Origin: Verrucomicrobiota bacterium
GTDB lineage: Bacteria > Verrucomicrobiota > Kiritimatiellia > Kiritimatiellales > Pontiellaceae
DNA: 10,104 bases
Direction: 5' to 3'
Assembly (NCBI GenBank): GCA_003532555.1
Contig: DOEU01000101.1
Span: forward strand, 1-10,104
In this document: positions 6,515-10,104 of the stretch, piece by piece
How the letters are laid out: each line of letters starts with the position of its first letter
Position numbering within the stretch: the stretch's first letter is position 1
Made by a program: the position numbers and the translations under genes
The notes under the pieces: model-generated
Told to the model about the DNA's origin: nothing
Seen by the model: the letters and a program-made list of their open reading frames with translations, nothing else
The model's database searches: none

Positions 6515-7764
6515 TATTTTTTCTCCTTAATAGATTCCAGCCAATCATTAAAATTATGTTCGTTCTGCGAACTATCGTCCAAATTCTTTATAACGATTGT
6601 ATTAGAAGATATTTCATTTTCCCCTCTGATTAATACACAAGCTGGATTAAATTTATCTGCTTTTCGCAACTGAGCCTTCATACTTTTATTCTCTAACTCC
6701 ATTCCACATCTAATTCCAATTTCTCTGATTTTTTTTGCTAGTTTCATATTTTCAAGAATTGATTTTTCGCCCAATGAGATTATCCAAAACCCATCTTTTT
6801 CTTTCTTATAATAATCAATATCATCACCGTATTTAGCCGTAATAATTCTTTCAATTCCCATAGCAAAACCAACTCCATTAACTTCTTTTCTTCCTGATTG
6901 AATAGAGTATCTACCCCCACCAGAGAGAGAATTTTGGGAGCCTAGAGAGTTGTGAGTTATCTCCCAAACCGTATGTTTATAATAATCAAGACCCCTTACT
7001 AATCTTTGATCATGAATAACAGAAATTCCTAATTCCTGTAATATTCTTATTACAGATTGTAAATATTGACGTGATTCAACAGACATAAACTCATTTATAT
7101 CAGGTAATTTATCAATTATTGCTTTGAGATTATCGTCCTTAGAATCTAGAAATCTTAGTACATTCATATTAATTCGATTTTGTTGTTCAGGAGATAATAT
7201 ATCCGAAAATTTCTCTAGTTCCTTCAATAATCTATCCCGAACATTATTTTTATCTTCTTCGCTTCCGAGTGTATTTATTCTAATACTAAAATCAGAGATA
7301 CCCCATTTTTTCAGAAGCTCACATTGCAAAGCAATACATTCAGCATCTACAAATGGATTGGGCTCACTCGGATTCTCTACACCTACTTGATGAAATTGCC
7401 TCTTTCTGCCAGCTTGCGGTCTTTCACACCGAAACATAGGACCTAAATAATATATTCTCTCGTTTAACCCAGCTTGGCCTAGTGAAGCCAAATAACGAAC
7501 TGCACCTGCTGTTCCTTCTGGACGTAGGACTAAATCTCTTCCACCACGATCTTTAAGACTATACATCTCTTTTTGAACTATGTCGCTAGATCCACCAAGT
7601 GAGTGTAAAAAAAGATCACTTCGCTCTAAAATAGGCGTTCGGAGCTCATTGTAGCCATTATTTAAAAAGACTTCGCGGGCAAGTGTCTCAATCTCTTGCC
7701 ACCGATTTACTTCAAAACCAGATATATCAGACATTCCCTGCAAAGATTTAAATTCGTTATTCAT
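6514..7764 (-). CDS. hisS: histidyl-tRNA synthetase
   Basis: A 416-residue class II synthetase that charges tRNA-His. RPEGTAGAVR (81-90), the motif 2 segment YYLGPMFRCERPQAGRKRQF (105-124), and LVRGLDYYKHTVWE (255-268) with catalytic Arg257 are clear. GVGFAMGIERI (297-307) is motif 3, and the last ~90 residues fit the anticodon-binding domain. The usual GGRYD-G motif reads GGGRYSIQSGRKE (282-294), losing the Asp and a few residues, so it is either a lineage variant or a relaxed loop. The gene is clearly more AT-rich than its neighbours, especially in the C-terminal two thirds, which suggests transfer or relaxed composition. The start lies four bases after the IHF stop; the nearest purine run (GGGCGG) is a weak ribosome site, so coupling to the upstream gene is likely. 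Confidence 0.95.
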   Translation of the reverse strand: MNNEFKSLQGMSDISGFEVNRWQEIETLAREVFLNNGYNELRTPILERSDLFLHSLGGSSDIVQKEMYSLKDRGGRDLVLRPEGTAGAVRYLASLGQAGLNERIYYLGPMFRCERPQAGRKRQFHQVGVENPSEPNPFVDAECIALQCELLKKWGISDFSIRINTLGSEEDKNNVRDRLLKELEKFSDILSPEQQNRINMNVLRFLDSKDDNLKAIIDKLPDINEFMSVESRQYLQSVIRILQELGISVIHDQRLVRGLDYYKHTVWEITHNSLGSQNSLSGGGRYSIQSGRKEVNGVGFAMGIERIITAKYGDDIDYYKKEKDGFWIISLGEKSILENMKLAKKIREIGIRCGMELENKSMKAQLRKADKFNPACVLIRGENEISSNTIVIKNLDDSSQNEHNFNDWLESIKEKK

Positions 7765-7768
7765 AAAA

Positions 7769-8050
7769 TTAGCCGCCCATAATCCGTTTTTTCATTACTT
7801 TACCCGGCTTAAATTTAACGATCCGCCGAGCAGGAATAATTACATCATGTTCCGGCAGATTAGGATTGCGACCGACTCGCTCTTTTCGATCTTTAACTTC
7901 AAATACGCCAAAATTACGAAACTCGACCGATTCATTTTTTTCCAATGCATCCACGATATAATCTAAGCTTTTCTGAAGAACCGCTTTAACATCTTCCTGA
8001 ATGAGTCCCGTTTCATCCGAGATACGCATTATTAAATCTCTTTTTGTCAT
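7769..8050 (-). CDS. IHF/HU family nucleoid DNA-bending protein
   Basis: A 93-residue protein of standard family size. An N-terminal helical dimerisation half (TKRDLIMRISDETGL, then DVKAVLQKSLDYIVDALEK) is followed by the signature VEFRNFGVFEVKDRKERVG and RNP (61-63). Pro63 is the residue that intercalates into DNA in HU and IHF. The arm reads NLPEHDVIIPARRIVKFKPGK. The family binds DNA as homo- or heterodimers and bends it sharply, affecting transcription, replication and recombination. The RNF and IPARRIVKFKPGK segments look more IHF-like than HU-like, but subunit identity cannot be fixed from one sequence. The ATG at 8050 has AAGGAG 6 nt upstream. It is first in the operon with hisS, aspS, trpA and manC, behind the promoter at 8115-8142. 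Confidence 0.93.
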   Translation of the reverse strand: MTKRDLIMRISDETGLIQEDVKAVLQKSLDYIVDALEKNESVEFRNFGVFEVKDRKERVGRNPNLPEHDVIIPARRIVKFKPGKVMKKRIMGG

Positions 8051-8114
8051 TTCTATCTCCTTCTAAGAAAACGAGTAAGACGAACCAACGAACGTCCTCT
8101 CGCAAGGAGGCGTG

Positions 8115-8142
8115 ATCATAGGAAAACCCGTTGATGGGTCAA
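8115..8142 (-). promoter_or_regulatory. sigma-70-like promoter of the IHF-hisS-aspS-trpA-manC operon
   Basis: On the minus strand TTGACC (8137-8142, five of six to consensus) is separated by 16 bp from TATGAT (8115-8120, five of six). Transcription would start near 8108, leaving a leader of about 57 nt that ends in an AAGGAG ribosome site. The spacer holds ACCC-ATCAAC-GGGT followed by T residues (8123-8139). This could be a very weak terminator for the gene upstream. It also contains an ATCAA-N4-TT core resembling an IHF site. Confidence 0.65.
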
Positions 8143-8163
8143 GCACACAATGTTCTGAAAATG

Positions 8164-8805
8164 CTAATTTCCAAAAAAATGAAACACGAAGAAGAAGATA
8201 CAGCCAAAGAAACTAAAAATAGCTAGGCTTCTATTAAACACATAAAAATTATCCTGGGGATGTATCTTAATAATAGAGTCACCTGCCTCGATTTGAATTC
8301 GCTCACCAACATAAACGTCCAACACCGTTCCACTTTTTTCAGCGACAAGCTGTCTTTTCTCATGCCCATCTTTTAGAGAATTAACGGAACTGTGAAGTTC
8401 TTTCATTTTTTCTTCTGCATTGATTTTACGATTCCGCATATCAGCAATCGAAGCCTCAGTAGCCCCATTCTGAACCCCATTTTTAATAGCAAGTTCAAGT
8501 ATTTGAGTTGTTTTACGTTCCTTAGAATACGCTAACTTCATCTCGTTCAATTCCGTTTCGAGCTCCATTGAGCACAATTCAGCCATTACCGAATCCTCTT
8601 TCACAAAGTCACCTTCGTCGACATAGATATTTTCAATCTGACCTGCCATTTCGAATGAAGATACAATTTCACGAGGATGTTTTTTCAAAACCGCATCAGA
8701 AGGAAACCATGCATCCTTAATTGCCCAAATACACAAAAAGAAAAATACACAACCAAATATCAAAAAATCTTTACTAGATTTAACTTTATATTGCCGTTTT
8801 TTCAC
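8164..8805 (-). CDS. HlyD-like split biotinyl/lipoyl domain protein with N- and C-terminal membrane segments
   Basis: I do not recognise a named family. From the GTG at 8805 it has 213 residues: a basic N-terminus, a membrane segment (about 14-30, FLIFGCVFFFLCIWAI), then half of a biotinyl/lipoyl-like fold (about 44-80, GQIENIYVDEGDFVKEDSVM). A charged coiled coil follows (about 80-150), then the second half (about 152-183, SGTVLDVYVGERIQIEAG) and a very hydrophobic C-terminal segment (about 193-211). This is the hairpin layout of HlyD/RND membrane-fusion adaptors without the beta-barrel and membrane-proximal domains, and with a second anchor instead. The GTG is chosen because GGAGGT lies 6 nt upstream. 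An ATG 24 bases further up (8829) falls inside the perfect -10 box and so would precede the transcript. No transporter gene is adjacent. A transport or envelope role is inference. Confidence 0.72.
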   Translation of the reverse strand: MKKRQYKVKSSKDFLIFGCVFFFLCIWAIKDAWFPSDAVLKKHPREIVSSFEMAGQIENIYVDEGDFVKEDSVMAELCSMELETELNEMKLAYSKERKTTQILELAIKNGVQNGATEASIADMRNRKINAEEKMKELHSSVNSLKDGHEKRQLVAEKSGTVLDVYVGERIQIEAGDSIIKIHPQDNFYVFNRSLAIFSFFGCIFFFVFHFFGN

Positions 8806-8811
8806 ACTACT

Positions 8812-8817
8812 ACCTCC
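8812..8817 (-). promoter_or_regulatory. ribosome binding site deciding the GTG start of the HlyD-like gene
   Basis: A full GGAGGT on the minus strand is 6 nt before the GTG at 8805. No other start in this frame has such a site, which sets the N-terminus at the basic KKRQYKVKSSKD stretch just ahead of the membrane segment. Confidence 0.75.
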
Positions 8818-8827
8818 ATTTATTAGC

Positions 8828-8833
8828 ATTATA
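8828..8833 (-). promoter_or_regulatory. -10 element of the HlyD-like gene promoter
   Basis: A perfect TATAAT on the minus strand would start a transcript near 8821, a few bases before the GGAGGT ribosome site, giving a short leader. No good -35 is found 16-18 bp upstream, so an activator or relaxed -35 may be involved. Confidence 0.5.
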
Positions 8834-8916
8834 GTGCATACTTTTTCATTTTAACTGAAAAATCAAAAACATTCCCATCAGACGAAAGGAATACCATTTA
8901 TATACGATATTAAAAC

Positions 8917-10104
8917 ATGTTAAATGAGTTTACAACGATTCATTGGTTCCGCCAAGACTTGCGAATCAAGGACAACCCTGCATTCTCTGAAGCTCAAGCT
9001 AATGGCTCTTTATTAGCCCTTTATCACTTCGAGGAAGAACTTCCTGAGAACGATCAACTAGGAGGCGCTAGTAAAGTTTGGTTACACCACTCCCTAGCCG
9101 CCCTGCAGCAATCTCTTGATAATCTTTTGTGTATCACTCGTGGAAAAGCATTGGACCAATTGAAAATCTTAATCGATAAATACCAAATAGATCAAATATG
9201 CTGGAATAAATGCATAGAACCATGGCGTGTTAGGCAAGATCGACAGATTCAAGTAGCACTTGAAACCATGGGCATCAAAGTCTCTATATTCAATGGATCT
9301 TATTTATGGACGCAAGATGAAATAAAAAAAGACGATGGAACGCCTTATAAAGTATTCACGCCCTATTATCGTAAAGGATGCATGAACGCAACCTCACCAC
9401 GCGAGCCTTTGGCGGCGCCCCTTCTTGATTTGATCGACGCTTCTGCTCACACTATCTCAATACATGAACTTTCACTATTACCTTCAAAAAACTGGAATCA
9501 TTCCATTCAAAAAGTATGGGAAATTGGGGAATCTGGTGCTCATGAACAATTAAAGAGGTTTACTAAATCAGGTATCGAAAACTACAAGGAAGGACGTAAC
9601 TTCCCAGCAGATCCCTATGTGAGCCGACTATCTCCTCATCTTCATTGGGGAGAAATATCACCTAATCAAGCATGGCATGCCGTTGAACAAAAAGCATCCG
9701 AAATAAATGTAGCTCATTTTAAAAGTGAACTCGGGTGGAGAGAATTCTCCGCTTATCTACTTCATCACAATCCCACTCTTCAACAATCAAATCTGCAAAG
9801 CAAATTTGACCGCTTCCCTTGGGAAGAAAACTTACAACATCTAAAGCACTGGCAAAAAGGAGAAACGGGAATTCCTATTGTAGATGCAGGTATGCGAGAG
9901 CTTCGGGAAACTGGATACATGCACAATCGTGTACGGATGATCGTCGGGTCTTTTCTGGTTAAGAACCTCTTATTGGATTGGAAATTAGGCGAAGCCTGGT
10001 TTCGAGATTGTCTAGTAGACGCCGATCATGCTAATAACAGTGCTAGTTGGCAATGGGTTGCAGGCTGTGGAGCCGATGCCGCTCCTTATTTTCGAATTTT
10101 TAAT
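8917..10104 (+). CDS. DNA photolyase / cryptochrome family, 3' end cut by window
   Basis: The frame is open for 396 codons to the right edge; typically about 70-80 residues would remain. The N-terminus TTIHWFRQDLRIKDNPAF (6-23) is the antenna-chromophore Rossmann domain. The C-terminal FAD domain shows GEISPNQAW (245-253), ELGWREF (271-277), GIPIVDAGMREL (318-329), YMHNRVRMI (334-342) and DADHANNSASWQW (368-380), ending in AAPYFRIFN. By spacing to E. coli PhrB, the electron-transfer tryptophans are Trp302, Trp355 and Trp378, and Asn374 matches the Asn facing FAD N5. The enzyme likely repairs UV-induced pyrimidine dimers with blue light. CPD photolyase is most likely; a (6-4) or cryptochrome role cannot be excluded. 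The start ATG is fixed by an in-frame stop at 8911, yet it has no ribosome site: an AAAGGA is about 27 bases away. Confidence 0.93.
   Translation, partial: MLNEFTTIHWFRQDLRIKDNPAFSEAQANGSLLALYHFEEELPENDQLGGASKVWLHHSLAALQQSLDNLLCITRGKALDQLKILIDKYQIDQICWNKCIEPWRVRQDRQIQVALETMGIKVSIFNGSYLWTQDEIKKDDGTPYKVFTPYYRKGCMNATSPREPLAAPLLDLIDASAHTISIHELSLLPSKNWNHSIQKVWEIGESGAHEQLKRFTKSGIENYKEGRNFPADPYVSRLSPHLHWGEISPNQAWHAVEQKASEINVAHFKSELGWREFSAYLLHHNPTLQQSNLQSKFDRFPWEENLQHLKHWQKGETGIPIVDAGMRELRETGYMHNRVRMIVGSFLVKNLLLDWKLGEAWFRDCLVDADHANNSASWQWVAGCGADAAPYFRIFN

Noticed and set aside
8123..8140. Intrinsic terminator after the HlyD-like gene (ACCC-ATCAAC-GGGT then T residues).
   Set aside because: The stem is only 4-5 bp with a short T-run, and it lies inside the spacer of a good promoter, so it is more likely incidental.
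8806..8829. ATG start at 8829 for the HlyD-like protein (221 residues).
   Set aside because: That ATG overlaps the TATAAT box and has no ribosome site, while the GTG at 8805 has a full GGAGGT at 6 nt.

Overview
The window looks like ordinary chromosome from a moderately AT-rich Gram-negative heterotroph. Eleven protein genes (two cut by the window edges) and one tRNA gene fill almost all of it. No IS element, CRISPR array, integrase, toxin or phage gene is visible. I lean, weakly, towards the PVC group (for example Verrucomicrobiota), from the style of the AspRS and HisRS sequences and the prohibitin-type protein. No marker gene here settles it.

Left part (1-2588, all minus strand): a tRNA-Leu(CAA) gene is followed by a prohibitin-like SPFH membrane protein, a KDPG aldolase (eda) started by GTG, and a KDG kinase (kdgK) that runs off the left edge. 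The last two convert 2-keto-3-deoxygluconate to pyruvate plus glyceraldehyde-3-phosphate, the common lower route for uronates from pectin or alginate. Spacings of 30 and 81 bp fit one transcript. The 241 bp upstream of the tRNA hold promoter-like elements and a perfect 8+8 bp palindrome.

Middle (2830-8142, minus strand): a compact housekeeping operon starts at a good sigma-70-like promoter (8115-8142). It reads IHF/HU protein, hisS, aspS, trpA, mannose-1-phosphate guanylyltransferase. The first junction has a 4-nt gap; the other three overlap (TAATG, ATGA, TAATG), which suggests translational coupling. Two tRNA synthetases, one tryptophan synthase subunit without its partner, and a GDP-mannose enzyme form an unexpected mix. 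The hisS gene is visibly more AT-rich than its neighbours.

Right part (8164-10104): a small two-membrane-segment protein with a split biotinyl/lipoyl-like (HlyD-like) domain lies on the minus strand. Diverging from it on the plus strand is a DNA photolyase/cryptochrome that runs off the right edge.

I found no clearly new biological system. The items most worth a second look are the HlyD-like protein with a C-terminal membrane anchor, the mixed operon, a possible IHF site inside the IHF gene's own promoter, the AT-rich hisS with an altered motif, and the palindromes around the tRNA gene.
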